NCBI GenBank assembly: GCA_012519205.1
Contig: JAAYQR010000026.1
Coordinates: forward strand, 1-64,000
Length of the DNA: 64,000 nt
From: Candidatus Epulonipiscium sp.
GTDB lineage: Bacteria; Bacillota; Clostridia; Lachnospirales; Defluviitaleaceae
Direction of reading: 5' to 3'
Part shown: positions 9,421-20,240 of the stretch, piece by piece
Layout: each line of letters opens with the position of its first letter
Numbering within the stretch: the stretch's first letter is position 1
Made by a program: the position numbers and the translations under genes
Notes under the pieces: generated by a model
What the model was told of the DNA's origin: nothing
The model's input: the letters and a program-made list of their open reading frames with translations, nothing else
The model's database searches: none

Positions 9421-10395
9421 ATGGCTGAAGCAGCGGTGGTAGAAAAAAAGATAAGAAAAAAGACAAAGAAAGAGCCCATTAGGGATAAAATAACATTGAA
9501 AAATATAAAGGCTCAAAAGCAGCTAATATTTATGTCCTTTCCATTCCTACTTTATATTATTTTGTTTAATTATGTTCCTGCTATAGGATGGGTAATGGCA
9601 TTTCAAGACTTTAAACCAGCAAAAGGATTATTTGATCAGACTTGGGTAGGATTTAAACATTTTAATTTTCTGTTTTCTGATTCATCTTTCCTTAGGGTTC
9701 TTAGAAATACTTTGGCTATGAGTTTTATAAACCTAATTTTAGGATTTGTTTCCGCAATTATTCTTGCTTTATTATTAAATGAAATTAAAAGTATGTTTTT
9801 CAAAAGAACTGTTCAAACGATTTCATACTTACCTCACTTCTTATCCTGGGTAATTGCTGCAGGGATTGTGGCAAATGTATTATCTACAGAAGATGGTATT
9901 ATAAATGTGCTATTAATGAATTTTGGACTTATTGAAAGTCCTATATTATGGCTTGGTAAAGGTGAATATTTCTGGGGTATTGTAGGGGCCGCCGGAGTAT
10001 GGAAATCTGTAGGATGGAATACAATCATATATCTTGCAGCCATGTCTGCTATAAATCCAGCCTTATATGAGGCGGCAGATATAGATGGTGCTAATCGCTA
10101 TCATAAAATGTGGTATATTACATTACCAAGTATAAAATCAACCTTTGTAATACTTCTTATTATGAGTATAGGTAATATCTTAAATGCAGGTTTTGAGGTT
10201 CAGTATCTTCTTGGAAATGGAATGGTTATGGATTACTCGGAAACCATAGATATATTTGTACTGAAATATGGAATTAGTCAGTTTAACTTCTCTCTTGCTA
10301 CGGCAGCCGGTATGTTTAAGACAGTTGTAAGTGTTATACTTATTTACTCAGCTAATCTAGTTGCTAAAAAACTTGGGGAAGAACAGCTTATCTAA
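9421..10395 (+). CDS. ABC transporter permease (LplB type)
   Basis: A 324-residue inner-membrane permease. A basic cytoplasmic N-terminus of about 35 residues precedes about six membrane helices. The EAA loop that contacts the ATPase reads EAADIDGANRYHKMWYITLP near residue 220. It follows the binding-protein gene and precedes the second permease by 13 bases. Together they form the channel for imported xylan oligosaccharides, as inferred from the hydrolase genes downstream. Confidence 0.92.
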   Translation: MAEAAVVEKKIRKKTKKEPIRDKITLKNIKAQKQLIFMSFPFLLYIILFNYVPAIGWVMAFQDFKPAKGLFDQTWVGFKHFNFLFSDSSFLRVLRNTLAMSFINLILGFVSAIILALLLNEIKSMFFKRTVQTISYLPHFLSWVIAAGIVANVLSTEDGIINVLLMNFGLIESPILWLGKGEYFWGIVGAAGVWKSVGWNTIIYLAAMSAINPALYEAADIDGANRYHKMWYITLPSIKSTFVILLIMSIGNILNAGFEVQYLLGNGMVMDYSETIDIFVLKYGISQFNFSLATAAGMFKTVVSVILIYSANLVAKKLGEEQLI

Positions 10396-10408
10396 AGGGG
10401 GTTAAAAG

Positions 10409-11323
10409 ATGAAAGCAATAAAATGGGATAGGGTAGAAGAGTATGCCTTTAAAACTTTTAATACTATTTTCATGGTTTGTCTTGTTATAGTTACTTTATA
10501 TCCCTTTTTAAATACAATAGCAGTATCCTTTAATGAAGGGCTTGACACCATTAGGGGTGGAATATTTTTGATGCCTAGAAAATTTACTTGGCAAAATTAC
10601 CGGGCGGTATTTTCAACAGGGACGGTATACCATGCCTTTTATATATCCCTAGTTAAGACAGCACTGAATACAATTTTAGGGGTTTTCCTTTGCACTATGC
10701 TTGCATATCCTTTAAGTAGAAAAGAATATATATTTAGAAAACCGATTACAACTGTGCTGGTCCTTACTATGTATTTTAGTGCAGGATTAATACCAGGATA
10801 TATGTTAATAAAATATTTACATCTAGTAAATAACTTTTGGGTTTATGTTATCCCTAGTTTAATCAGTGCCTTTAATGTTATTGTTATAAGGACTTATATA
10901 GGAACAATCCCAGAAAGCTTGGTAGAATCTGCAAGAATAGACGGAGCAGGAGAATTTAGGATATTTCTCCAAATAATATTTCCTTTATGCAAACCCGTTC
11001 TTGCAACTGTAGCATTGTTTATTGCAGTAGGTGCATGGAACTCTTGGTTTGATACATTTTTATATGCACCGTCAAAGCAAGAATTAAGTACTATACAATA
11101 TGAGCTTATGAAACTTTTGGCTTCCACAACAGCAAATAATGCAGATCCAGGATTAAGAGCAGGGGTATCTGCTGGAGGAGAGGCAGTGGCTAAGGCAATG
11201 GTCACTCCAACTTCCATAAGGGCAGCCATTACCGTTGTTGCAGCTGCGCCTATTTTGATGGTATATCCATTTTTACAGAAATACTTTGTAGTGGGGCTTA
11301 ACGTAGGTGGAGTAAAAGAATAA
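10409..11323 (+). CDS. ABC transporter permease (YtcP/LplC type)
   Basis: A 304-residue permease of the carbohydrate CUT1 group with about six membrane helices. Its EAA-type motif is ESARIDGAGEFRIFLQIIFP. The C-terminal segment ending in a conserved Gly/Val-rich tail is typical of YtcP-like partners of LplB. Ribosome site AAAGGGGG precedes ATG 10409. A strong terminator follows, so the importer unit ends here and the hydrolase genes have their own promoter. Confidence 0.92.
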   Translation: MKAIKWDRVEEYAFKTFNTIFMVCLVIVTLYPFLNTIAVSFNEGLDTIRGGIFLMPRKFTWQNYRAVFSTGTVYHAFYISLVKTALNTILGVFLCTMLAYPLSRKEYIFRKPITTVLVLTMYFSAGLIPGYMLIKYLHLVNNFWVYVIPSLISAFNVIVIRTYIGTIPESLVESARIDGAGEFRIFLQIIFPLCKPVLATVALFIAVGAWNSWFDTFLYAPSKQELSTIQYELMKLLASTTANNADPGLRAGVSAGGEAVAKAMVTPTSIRAAITVVAAAPILMVYPFLQKYFVVGLNVGGVKE

Positions 11324-11357
11324 AAAATACATCTTTCGATGTGTTTTTTATTCTTTT
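11322..11357 (+). terminator. Terminator after the importer genes
   Basis: AAAAAATACATC pairs with GATGTGTTTTTT around loop TTTC (one T-G pair), followed by ATTCTTTTTTA. Confidence 0.75.
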
Positions 11358-11387
11358 TTATATAAATAGGAGCCAAATTATTCAAAA

Positions 11388-11416
11388 TTGTAGGGAAGAC
11401 TTTAACAATCTAATAA
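11388..11416 (+). promoter_or_regulatory. Candidate promoter for the xylan hydrolase genes
   Basis: TTGTAG (11388-11393), 17-base spacer, TAATAA (11411-11416), 29 bases before the GH10 start and downstream of the importer terminator. Confidence 0.4.
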
Positions 11417-11444
11417 ATGACAAAACCTATGAAGGAGAGATACC

Positions 11445-12440
11445 ATGAGTAGTCAAAATCAATCACTTTTTATGGCATATAAAGACTATTTTCCTATCGG
11501 GGCAGCAGTGAATACCAAAACTATAAAAACCCATGGGGATATTTTAATTAAGCATTTCAATAGTATAACTGCTGAAAATGAGATGAAATTTGAATCTCTT
11601 CACCCTAAAGCTGGGGAATATAATTTTACAGATTCAGATTTGATATATGATTTTGCCCAAAGAAATAATATGAAATTAAGAGGACATACCCTTGTTTGGC
11701 ATAATCAAACCCCTGCTTGGGTATTTGAAGATAATGAGGGAAAAGAGATATCTAAGGAGGCACTGCTTAAAACCTTAGACGAACATATTTATGTTTTAGC
11801 AAATAGATATGGTGATGGCATCTATTGCTGGGACGTGGCTAACGAAGTAATAGAAGACAAGGAAGAAGAATACCTAAGGGATAGTAAATGGCTTCGTATC
11901 ATAGGAGAAGACTATATTATGAGGGCTTTTGAAATGACACATAAAAAACTACCTAATACCCTTTTGTTTTATAATGACTATAATGAGAGCACTCCCAAAA
12001 AACGCGAAAAAATTGTAAGGCTGGTATCATCATTAAAAGAAAGCGGTACTCCAATTCATGGGGTGGGCCTACAAGGCCACTGGAATATTTTTGAACCATC
12101 TTTTGATGAAATAAAAAGGAGCTTTGAAATATATGCATCCTTGGGGTTAAAGGTCCAAATAACCGAGATGGATATTTCAATGTTTGGCTTTGAAGATAAA
12201 AGGATGGATTTAACCAAACCAACAGCTGGGATGATAGAAAAACAAGCAATGATTTACGAAAAGGCATTTAGGATGTTTAGGGAGTATAAAGAAGTGATAA
12301 ATGGTGTTACCCTATGGGGGATAGCCGATGACGAAAACTGGCTGGACAATTTTCCGGTAAGGGGCAGGAAAAACTGGCCTCTCCTATTTGATGAAAATCA
12401 TGAACCTAAGGAAGCGTTTTATAGGATTCTCCAATTTTAG
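11445..12440 (+). CDS. Intracellular GH10 endo-1,4-beta-xylanase
   Basis: A 331-residue GH10 catalytic domain with no signal peptide, carbohydrate-binding module or S-layer domain, so it acts in the cytoplasm. Acid/base Glu134 lies in WDVANEVIED and nucleophile Glu241 in QITEMDIS; LRGHTLVWHNQTPAW is the usual GH10 subsite motif. It matches the short intracellular XynA2-type enzymes that cleave imported (aldouronate) xylo-oligosaccharides. It is the first gene of the GH10-GH67-GH43-GH8-GH115 series. ATG 11445 follows AAGGAGAG. No secreted xylanase is present in this window. Confidence 0.95.
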   Translation: MSSQNQSLFMAYKDYFPIGAAVNTKTIKTHGDILIKHFNSITAENEMKFESLHPKAGEYNFTDSDLIYDFAQRNNMKLRGHTLVWHNQTPAWVFEDNEGKEISKEALLKTLDEHIYVLANRYGDGIYCWDVANEVIEDKEEEYLRDSKWLRIIGEDYIMRAFEMTHKKLPNTLLFYNDYNESTPKKREKIVRLVSSLKESGTPIHGVGLQGHWNIFEPSFDEIKRSFEIYASLGLKVQITEMDISMFGFEDKRMDLTKPTAGMIEKQAMIYEKAFRMFREYKEVINGVTLWGIADDENWLDNFPVRGRKNWPLLFDENHEPKEAFYRILQF

Positions 12441-12490
12441 TAATACTATTATTATAAAAATACTATAAATTAAATCAAGGGAGGAAGATG

Positions 12491-14548
12491 ATGAAAAACA
12501 TAACTTATAACTGCTGGCTAAGATACAATAAGATTACTAATCAAAGACTTGTAAATACTTATGAAAAATATGCAAAGTATCTTTGGATAGAGGGTTCTTC
12601 AGAAATCCTTACTTCTGCGGTGGACGAACTTAAAAGGGGCATATTAGGGCTATTAGAAGTCAAAATGGACATTGAAAAAGAACCCCCATTGGAAGGCTTA
12701 ATTTTAGGAAATTTTGATACCATTGAAAGAATTTTCAAAGTGCAGTTTAGCAAAGAAGAAAAGGAAAGCCTAGGGGAAGAGGGTTTTTTAATTAGAAAAA
12801 TATTGAAAGATGAAAAGGATTTAATCATAATTTCATCCAACAATGACAAGGGGATATTACATGGGGTTTTTCATTTTCTAAGACATTTAAGTTTAGAAAG
12901 AGATATAAACAACATAGATATTAAAGAAACTCCCCAAAACCCTTTAAGATTTCTAAATGAATGGGATAACATGGACGGCAGTATCGAAAGAGGTTATGCT
13001 GGGGAATCTATTTTCTTTAAAAACAATGAAATAGGCCATGACCTTAAAAGGGTTAAAGATTATGCAAGACTCTTAGCTTCCATTGGAATTAATAGTATAG
13101 TTATTAATAATGTAAATGTAAGGGGAGAGGCTCCAAAACTTATAACTTCTAAATTTCTTCCTAAGGTTAGTAAGATTGCTAATATTTTTGGAGCATATGC
13201 AATCAAGACATATCTGAGCATTAATTTTGCAAGTCCTATGTATCTAGGAGGATTAAAAACCGCTGACCCCCTAGATAAAGAAGTAGAATCTTGGTGGAAG
13301 GAAAAAACAAAGGAAATATATGATTATATCCCTGATTTTGGAGGGTTTTTAGTTAAAGCAGATTCGGAGTTTAACCCAGGACCTTATGTATACAATAGAA
13401 ACCATGCAGATGGGGCAAATATGTTAGGAAGAGCCTTGGCACCCTTTGGAGGAATTGTTATATGGAGGGCATTTGTGTATAACTGCCTACAGGATTGGAG
13501 AGATAAAAAGACTGATAGGGCAAGGGCAGCTTATGATAATTTTATGCCTTTGGATGGTGACTTTGATGAAAATGTAATCATTCAAATCAAAAACGGTCCC
13601 ATGGATTTTCAGGTTAAGGAACCGGTATCCCCACTTCTAGGAGGAATGACTAAGACCAATCAACTTCTAGAACTACAGATAACCCAAGAATATACTGGGC
13701 AACAAAAACATTTATGTTACTTGGTTCCCATGTGGAAAGAGGTTATGGATTTTGATACCTATGCAAAAGGGAAGGGTTCAACCATAACAAAAGTAGCAAA
13801 TGGTTCACTTTTTGGGCGAAGATATGCAGGGGTTGCTGCGGTATCTAACACTGGAAATGACACTAATTGGACAGGGCATACCTTAGCCCAGGCAAATTTT
13901 TACGGATACGGAAGACTCATATGGAATCCTGACCTAACGGCAGAAGAAATTGCAAGGGAATGGGTAATACTTACCTTTGGCAATCATCCTAAGGTGGTTA
14001 ATGGGATTTGTGAAATGCTACTTTCATCCCTTCAAATTTATAGAAACTATAATGCCCCTTTAGGTATCGGGTGGATGGTAAATCCAAATCATCACTATGG
14101 GCCTAATGTAGATGGATATGAATACGATAAATGGGGAACTTATCATAGGGCTGATTATCAAGGAATAGGTGTAGATAGAACAAATAAAGGAACAGGGTAT
14201 ACTTCCCAATATTATAAGGAAAATAGGGATATATACGAATCTATAGATACCTGCCCTGAGGAGCTTTTATTATTCTTTCATCATGTACCCTATACCTACC
14301 TTCTAAAATCGGGGGAAACCATAATACAGTATATATATAATACCCATTTTGAAGGGGCAGAACAGGCAGCCAAGTTGCTGGATAAATGGATAAGTCTAGA
14401 AGAATATATGGATAAAGAGATTTTTGAGAGGGTGTTAGAGCGTCTAAAAATCCAAAAAGAGCATTCAAAAGAATGGAGAGATGTTATTAATACTTATTTT
14501 TATAGGAAAACAGGAATTGAAGATAAACTAAAAAGAAAAATATACTAA
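12491..14548 (+). CDS. aguA: GH67 alpha-glucuronidase
   Basis: A 685-residue, full-length cytosolic GH67 enzyme that removes 4-O-methylglucuronic acid from the non-reducing terminal xylose of aldouronates. Family hallmarks include [39 protein letters not shown], and the C-terminal [17 protein letters not shown] region. Two ATGs are adjacent (12488, 12491). The second has 6-base spacing from GGGAGG and is preferred. The stop lies 10 bases before the GH43 gene, and this order is characteristic of aldouronate-utilisation loci in Gram-positive bacteria. Confidence 0.96.
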   Translation: MKNITYNCWLRYNKITNQRLVNTYEKYAKYLWIEGSSEILTSAVDELKRGILGLLEVKMDIEKEPPLEGLILGNFDTIERIFKVQFSKEEKESLGEEGFLIRKILKDEKDLIIISSNNDKGILHGVFHFLRHLSLERDINNIDIKETPQNPLRFLNEWDNMDGSIERGYAGESIFFKNNEIGHDLKRVKDYARLLASIGINSIVINNVNVRGEAPKLITSKFLPKVSKIANIFGAYAIKTYLSINFASPMYLGGLKTADPLDKEVESWWKEKTKEIYDYIPDFGGFLVKADSEFNPGPYVYNRNHADGANMLGRALAPFGGIVIWRAFVYNCLQDWRDKKTDRARAAYDNFMPLDGDFDENVIIQIKNGPMDFQVKEPVSPLLGGMTKTNQLLELQITQEYTGQQKHLCYLVPMWKEVMDFDTYAKGKGSTITKVANGSLFGRRYAGVAAVSNTGNDTNWTGHTLAQANFYGYGRLIWNPDLTAEEIAREWVILTFGNHPKVVNGICEMLLSSLQIYRNYNAPLGIGWMVNPNHHYGPNVDGYEYDKWGTYHRADYQGIGVDRTNKGTGYTSQYYKENRDIYESIDTCPEELLLFFHHVPYTYLLKSGETIIQYIYNTHFEGAEQAAKLLDKWISLEEYMDKEIFERVLERLKIQKEHSKEWRDVINTYFYRKTGIEDKLKRKIY

Positions 14549-14558
14549 GGAGGCAGCT

Positions 14559-16121
14559 ATGTCTAAAAGAAAATATAAAAACCCGATTATCCCAGGATTT
14601 TATCCGGACCCTTCCATATGTAGGGTAGGAGAAGATTATTACTTGGTTACATCAACATTTTCTTATTTCCCCGGGGTTCCCATATTCCATAGTAAGGATT
14701 TAGTAAATTGGGGGCAGATAGGAAATGTGTTAGATAGGAATTCTCAAGTAAACCTTGATGGGGGAGGCCACTCTGCAGGAATCTTTGCTCCCACCATCAG
14801 ATATCATGAAGGTACATTTTATATGATTACAACTAATGTAAGTGGTGGAGGTAATTTTATAGTAACAGCAAAAGACCCCAAGGGGCCTTGGTCCGAACCC
14901 TATTTCTTGGAAGGGGCAGAAGGTATTGATCCCTCACTATTTTTCGACGACGATGGAAGAGCCTATTATGTAGGTACAAGGGAGAAAAAAGAAGGGGCAA
15001 AATATTACGGAGATAATGAAGTTTGGCTTCAAGAACTAGATTTAAATACAATGAAGTTAGTAGGGCAAATCCATATAATATGGGAAGGAGCCCTAGTTAA
15101 TGCTGCTTGGCCAGAAGCGCCCCATATATATAAGAAGGATGGGTATTATTATATTATGATTGCCGAGGGGGGAACAGGACCTGATCATGCCGTGACCATA
15201 GGAAGAAGTAAAAAGATAAATGACTATTATGAAGGATATCCCTCTAATCCAATTTTAACCCATAGACATTTAGGACAAGAATATCCTATTGTTAATGTGG
15301 GTCATGGAGATTTAATAGAAACCAGCAATGGGGAATGGTTCATGGTAGTACTAGCTTCAAGGCCTTATGGGGGTTATTATAGAAATCTCGGCAGGGAAAC
15401 CTTTATGGTTCCACTGATTTGGGAAAATGGATGGCCTGTAATAAATCCTGGAAAAGGAATAATAGAAGAAGAACATATTGCACCTACTTTACCACTCCAT
15501 AAGCTATCAAAACCCTCCCCCTGTGATAATTTCGAAGGGAAGGAATTAGATTATAAATGGCTATTTATCAGAAATCCAAGGGAAGACTTTTATAGTTTGG
15601 AAGAAAGACATGGGTATATAAGGATAAAACTTCGTCCCCAAAAACTATCGGAATTGGTTAACCCTAGTTTTATAGGATTAAGACAGCAACATATGGATTT
15701 TGTTGCAGAAACTGCGATGGAGTTTAATCCCCAAAATGAAAAAGAATCTGCAGGGATTGCCATAGTCCAAAGTAATGAATTCTACCTAAGCATGGAATAT
15801 ACAAAGGAAGAGGGCCAAAACATATTAAAGCTTATAAGATGTCAAAAGGGGAAAGAAGAAGTTTTAGCAAAGTCTAGAGTTAATGCTAAAAGATTATATC
15901 TAAAAATAGAGGCCTGGGGCCAAGAACTTAGATTTTCCTATAGGAGTGTTTTAGATTCCAACCAGTCCATAATACTTGCAGATAATGTAGATGGAAGAAT
16001 ATTAAGTACCGATGTAGCAGGAGGCTTTGTAGGAAATACCATAGGAATGTATTGTACAAGTAACAACACCCCCAGTGAAAACTATGCAGATTTTGACTGG
16101 TTCCAGTACTACGAAAATTAG
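14559..16121 (+). CDS. GH43 beta-xylosidase / alpha-L-arabinofuranosidase
   Basis: A 520-residue cytosolic enzyme. The N-terminal five-blade propeller (about 1-300) has NPIIPGFYPDPSICR with the catalytic base Asp, and MIAEGGTGPDH with the likely catalytic acid Glu. The C-terminal beta-sandwich (about 320-518) is typical of the large GH43 xylosidases. It would hydrolyse xylobiose/xylotriose or remove arabinose from xylo-oligosaccharides; the two activities cannot be separated by sequence alone. ATG 14559 follows AAGGAGG. Confidence 0.93.
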   Translation: MSKRKYKNPIIPGFYPDPSICRVGEDYYLVTSTFSYFPGVPIFHSKDLVNWGQIGNVLDRNSQVNLDGGGHSAGIFAPTIRYHEGTFYMITTNVSGGGNFIVTAKDPKGPWSEPYFLEGAEGIDPSLFFDDDGRAYYVGTREKKEGAKYYGDNEVWLQELDLNTMKLVGQIHIIWEGALVNAAWPEAPHIYKKDGYYYIMIAEGGTGPDHAVTIGRSKKINDYYEGYPSNPILTHRHLGQEYPIVNVGHGDLIETSNGEWFMVVLASRPYGGYYRNLGRETFMVPLIWENGWPVINPGKGIIEEEHIAPTLPLHKLSKPSPCDNFEGKELDYKWLFIRNPREDFYSLEERHGYIRIKLRPQKLSELVNPSFIGLRQQHMDFVAETAMEFNPQNEKESAGIAIVQSNEFYLSMEYTKEEGQNILKLIRCQKGKEEVLAKSRVNAKRLYLKIEAWGQELRFSYRSVLDSNQSIILADNVDGRILSTDVAGGFVGNTIGMYCTSNNTPSENYADFDWFQYYEN

Positions 16122-16213
16122 ATATAAATACTTGTCATTTGAGCACTGTATACCAGAACTAACCTTTTACTTAATATGGCAGCTCACCACCCATAGCCCT
16201 AAGGAGGATAACA

Positions 16214-17326
16214 ATGAAAAAAACAAATTATCGCAACCTATTCAAAGAATTAGGCTATACCGATATCCAAATCAAACAAAAAGTCGAAAATACCTTTAAG
16301 GATTTATTCTATGGCGATGAAAATACAAGGTTTTACTATCCCGTAGGAGATGATATGGGATATATGCTAGACACAGGAAACATAGATGTACGAACTGAGG
16401 GTATGTCCTACGGAATGATGATATGTGTTCAATTGGATAAGCAAGAAGAATTCGATCGCCTATGGAAATGGACCAAAACATATATGTGGCATAGAGAAGG
16501 GAAATATACAGGTTATTTTGCTTGGTCTTGTAATACCGATGGCACAAGGAGGGCCCAAGGGCCAGCTCCGGATGGAGAAGAATTTTTTGCTATGGCCTTA
16601 TTCTTTGCATCAAATAGATGGGGAGATAAGGAAGAACCCTTTAACTACAGCCAACAGGCAAAAGATATCCTAAAGGCATGTATCCATAATGGGAAAGATG
16701 GAATAGGGGATCCCATGTGGGATTCCACCAATAAACTCATTAAATTCGTTCCAGAAACCCCATTTTCTGATCCATCCTATCATCTTCCCCATTTCTATGA
16801 ATTATTTAGCCTATGGGCGAATAAGGAAGATAGACAGTTTTGGAGTGAGGCGGTGCTTGCTAGCAGGGAATATCTAAAAAAGACTTGCCACCCTGTTACG
16901 GGCTTAGCCCCAGAATATGCGGAATTTGACGGTACCCCTCGAAAAGAAGAAGGGCACGGTGATTTTTATAGCGATTCTTACCGAGTAGTTGCTAATATTG
17001 CCTTAGATTATGAATGGTTTAGGGAAGATAAATGGGCAGTAGAACAATGTAATAGAATCCAAGACTTTTTCATAGATAAAGACACCTCAGATTATCATAA
17101 ATACCAAGTAGACGGTACCCCTTTTGAAGAAAGGGCTCTGCACCCCACAGGGCTTTTAGCTACCCTTGCTATGGCATCTCTAGCAGCTACAGGAGAAAAT
17201 GCAAAGACCTTCGTTCATAGATTTTGGCACCTTCCTGTTCGAAAAGGGATAAGACGTTATTATGATAATTGCTTATACTTTTTTGCCCTATTAGCCTTAA
17301 GTGGAAATTATAAAATGTGGTATTAA
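16214..17326 (+). CDS. GH8 reducing-end xylose-releasing exo-oligoxylanase (Rex)
   Basis: A 370-residue GH8 protein without a signal peptide. The early segment DVRTEGMSYGMMICVQL contains the family acid Glu; FAWSCNTDGTRRAQGPAPDG and HGDFYSDSYRV contain conserved Asp residues. Length and cytosolic location match Rex enzymes, which remove xylose from the reducing end of linear xylo-oligosaccharides, rather than secreted GH8 endoglucanases or chitosanases. ATG 16214 follows AAGGAGGAT. The preceding 92 bases hold no obvious terminator, so read-through from GH43 is likely. Confidence 0.88.
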   Translation: MKKTNYRNLFKELGYTDIQIKQKVENTFKDLFYGDENTRFYYPVGDDMGYMLDTGNIDVRTEGMSYGMMICVQLDKQEEFDRLWKWTKTYMWHREGKYTGYFAWSCNTDGTRRAQGPAPDGEEFFAMALFFASNRWGDKEEPFNYSQQAKDILKACIHNGKDGIGDPMWDSTNKLIKFVPETPFSDPSYHLPHFYELFSLWANKEDRQFWSEAVLASREYLKKTCHPVTGLAPEYAEFDGTPRKEEGHGDFYSDSYRVVANIALDYEWFREDKWAVEQCNRIQDFFIDKDTSDYHKYQVDGTPFEERALHPTGLLATLAMASLAATGENAKTFVHRFWHLPVRKGIRRYYDNCLYFFALLALSGNYKMWY

Positions 17327-17386
17327 AATAATAAATTTTATTCATATTTTATAGGGTATAAAATCCAAAGCACAGGAGGTAATAAT

Positions 17387-20218
17387 ATGTTCAATAAAAA
17401 ATACATCACTAATATATATACTTCTGATGGATTTTTATTAGCTCATAATCAAAAAACCTCAGATATTTATGTATCTTCCCAAGACTATGAAGGAGTTATA
17501 AGGGCAGTTCATGATTTGAAATATGATATACACAGAGTTACATCTCTACTCCCGAAAATTAAAAATAAGGTCTCCTACTTATCTGGAAGTTCAGTCATAA
17601 TAGGAACTATAGGAAAATCTCCCATCATAGATGCTCTGATTTCTGAAAACAAATTAGATGTTTCAAATATTACGGGAAAATGGGAAGCCTTTGTAATACA
17701 AACTATCACCAATCCACTACCTAATATCGAAAAAGCCCTAGTAATAGCAGGCAGTGATAAAAGAGGTACTATATTCGGAATATATGATTTATCTGAACAA
17801 ATAGGAGTATCCCCATGGCATTATTGGGCAGATATAAAGGTTCCATATAAAAGTACTTTAGTTGTTGAAGATGGAACATATAAACAAGGAGAGCCCAGTG
17901 TAAAATATAGGGGAATATTTCTAAATGATGAGGGGCCTTCTCTTATGGCCTGGGTTAGGTCAAACTTCAGGGATTTTAGTCATGAATTTTATGAGAAAGT
18001 TTTTGAGCTAATCTTAAGGCTTAAGGCTAATTATCTTTGGCCTGCTATGTGGGATAATGCCTTTAATGAAGATGATCCTCTAAATCCGAAGATGGCAGAT
18101 TATTACGGTATTATCATGGGTACCTCCCATCATGAACCTATGTTAAGATCTCAAAGAGAATGGAAAAACAATGGTCACGGTCCTTGGGATTATTCTGCAA
18201 ATAAGGACTTTTTATATGAATTTTGGAAGTATGGAATAGAAAGAAATAAGGACTATGAAAGTATAATAACATTAGGTATGCGGGGAGATGGAGATGAGCC
18301 CATGGCTGAGGATATGGGTATTGAAGAAAAGATTGAATTACTTCAAGAAATAGTTAAAAATCAAAGGGAGATAATAAAAGATACAACTAATACAGATATA
18401 AGAAAAACACCTCAGCTTTGGGCCCTTTATAAAGAGGTTCAAGAGTATTATGAAAGAGGAATGAGGGTTGATGAAGATATAACTTTATTATGGTCGGATG
18501 ATAATTATGGTAACTTAAGACGGGTACCCAGTAAAACAGAAAGAAAAAGAGTAGGGGGAGCAGGTATATATTATCATCTTGATTATGTAGGAGGACCTAG
18601 ATCTTATAAATGGATAAATACAGTACCAATCCATAAGATATGGGAACAAATGCATAAAGCCTATGAATATGGAGCTGATAGGATATGGATTTTAAATGTA
18701 GGTGATCTTAAACCCATGGAATTTCCTATGGAATACTTTTTGCGTATGGCATGGGATATAAAGGCTTACACAAAGGATAATATAGAAGAATATAGTATAC
18801 TTTGGGCAGAAAAACAATTTGGTCCTGAATATGCTAAAGAAATAGCATATATCATCAATATGTATTCAAAATTTAATGGAAGATTAAAACCTGAACTTCT
18901 TAATTCTGTAGAATTATACAGTATCACCAATTATAAAGAGGCAGAAAGGATTCTCCTTGACTTTGAAAAAATAGTGACAAAAGCAGAAAATATATATGAG
19001 AAGATTTCTAAGGATTTGAAAGATGCTTTTTATCAATTGGTTCTTTATCCTACAAAGGCTTCTTATAATATTAATAAGCTATATATTTATATTGAGAAAA
19101 ATAGGCTTTATGGAAAACAAAAAAGGACAATAACTAATGATATAGCGAATTTGGCAGAGCTAGCATTTAAAGAGGATGAAGAACTTACTTATTATTACAA
19201 TAATATAATGAGTAAAGGCAAATGGAACCATATGATGGATCAAACCCATATAGGATATACTTATTGGAATCAACCAGATAAAAATATATTTCCAGATGTT
19301 ATAAGGATTATGCCAAAAGAAGGACCCTATATGGCAGTAGCTATAGAAGAGAGTACTGATACTTGGGATACTTCTGATAAAAAGTGTGTTTTACCACAGT
19401 TTAACCCGATTCTTAAAGAAAAGAGATATATAGAAATATTCAATAAAGGAAATAAACCTTTTGAATTTAATATATATCTTAATGTGAAATGGATCAAATT
19501 AAACAAGAATACGGGTATTATAGATAAACAAGAAAGAATATGGGTAGATATAGATTGGGATAGTATTCCTAAAGAAGAAAATCCTGAAGGAATATTAAAA
19601 ATAGTAAGCTCATGTGGGCAAGAAGTTAAAGTTAATATTGAAGTGTTCAATCCTCAAGGTTTAGATATTGATTCCATAGATGGTTTTATAGAAACCAATG
19701 GCTATATCTCTATAGAAGCGGAACAATTTACTAATAAAACAGAAGTGGAAGATATTGGATGGGAAAAGATAGATAATTATGGGAGAACATTATCTTCCAT
19801 GGCTATTTTTCCTGTAACAGCAGAAATAGCACACACACCTAAAAATTCCCCGTGTTTAGAATATAAGCTATATATCTTTAATCCAGGAGAAGTTGAAGTT
19901 AATGCCATTTTAGCCCCTTCCTTGGATTTTGTTCCAGAGGGAGGTCTTAGGATAGGGATATCCTTTGATGATGAACCCATACAGATTATAGATGTGGTTA
20001 AAAAACAAAAGGATGGAAGCTTTGATGAAGCTGATTGGGCAAGAAGTGTTATATATAATATAAGAGTAATCAAAAGTAATCATATTATAAAAACAAAGGG
20101 ATATCATACTCTTAAGATATGGATGGTTGATCCCATAGTGGTATTACAAAAACTAGTAATCGATATGGGTGGATTAAAACCTAGTTATCTAGGTCCGCCA
20201 TCACAAAAAAAGGCCTAG
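17387..20218 (+). CDS. GH115 alpha-glucuronidase
   Basis: A 943-residue protein with no signal peptide. GH115 signatures are KYRGIFLNDEGPSLMAWVR, LKANYLWPAMWDNAF, GIIMGTSHHEPMLR and VTLGMRGDGDEPMAED-like residues near 300. The C-terminal beta-rich part (from about 780) matches the family's accessory domains. GH115 enzymes remove methylglucuronic acid from internal as well as terminal xylose, complementing the GH67 enzyme three genes upstream. Many characterised GH115 members are secreted; this one appears cytosolic. ATG 17387 follows CAGGAGGT. It closes the xylan locus at a shared terminator with asnB. Confidence 0.93.
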   Translation: MFNKKYITNIYTSDGFLLAHNQKTSDIYVSSQDYEGVIRAVHDLKYDIHRVTSLLPKIKNKVSYLSGSSVIIGTIGKSPIIDALISENKLDVSNITGKWEAFVIQTITNPLPNIEKALVIAGSDKRGTIFGIYDLSEQIGVSPWHYWADIKVPYKSTLVVEDGTYKQGEPSVKYRGIFLNDEGPSLMAWVRSNFRDFSHEFYEKVFELILRLKANYLWPAMWDNAFNEDDPLNPKMADYYGIIMGTSHHEPMLRSQREWKNNGHGPWDYSANKDFLYEFWKYGIERNKDYESIITLGMRGDGDEPMAEDMGIEEKIELLQEIVKNQREIIKDTTNTDIRKTPQLWALYKEVQEYYERGMRVDEDITLLWSDDNYGNLRRVPSKTERKRVGGAGIYYHLDYVGGPRSYKWINTVPIHKIWEQMHKAYEYGADRIWILNVGDLKPMEFPMEYFLRMAWDIKAYTKDNIEEYSILWAEKQFGPEYAKEIAYIINMYSKFNGRLKPELLNSVELYSITNYKEAERILLDFEKIVTKAENIYEKISKDLKDAFYQLVLYPTKASYNINKLYIYIEKNRLYGKQKRTITNDIANLAELAFKEDEELTYYYNNIMSKGKWNHMMDQTHIGYTYWNQPDKNIFPDVIRIMPKEGPYMAVAIEESTDTWDTSDKKCVLPQFNPILKEKRYIEIFNKGNKPFEFNIYLNVKWIKLNKNTGIIDKQERIWVDIDWDSIPKEENPEGILKIVSSCGQEVKVNIEVFNPQGLDIDSIDGFIETNGYISIEAEQFTNKTEVEDIGWEKIDNYGRTLSSMAIFPVTAEIAHTPKNSPCLEYKLYIFNPGEVEVNAILAPSLDFVPEGGLRIGISFDDEPIQIIDVVKKQKDGSFDEADWARSVIYNIRVIKSNHIIKTKGYHTLKIWMVDPIVVLQKLVIDMGGLKPSYLGPPSQKKA

Positions 20219-20240
20219 GATTTCCCCTAGGCCTTTTTTT
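20205..20240. terminator. Bidirectional terminator between GH115 and asnB
   Basis: A perfect 15-bp stem (20205-20219 with 20226-20240) has A-run and T-run ends and overlaps both stop codons, so it serves both converging genes. Confidence 0.9.
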
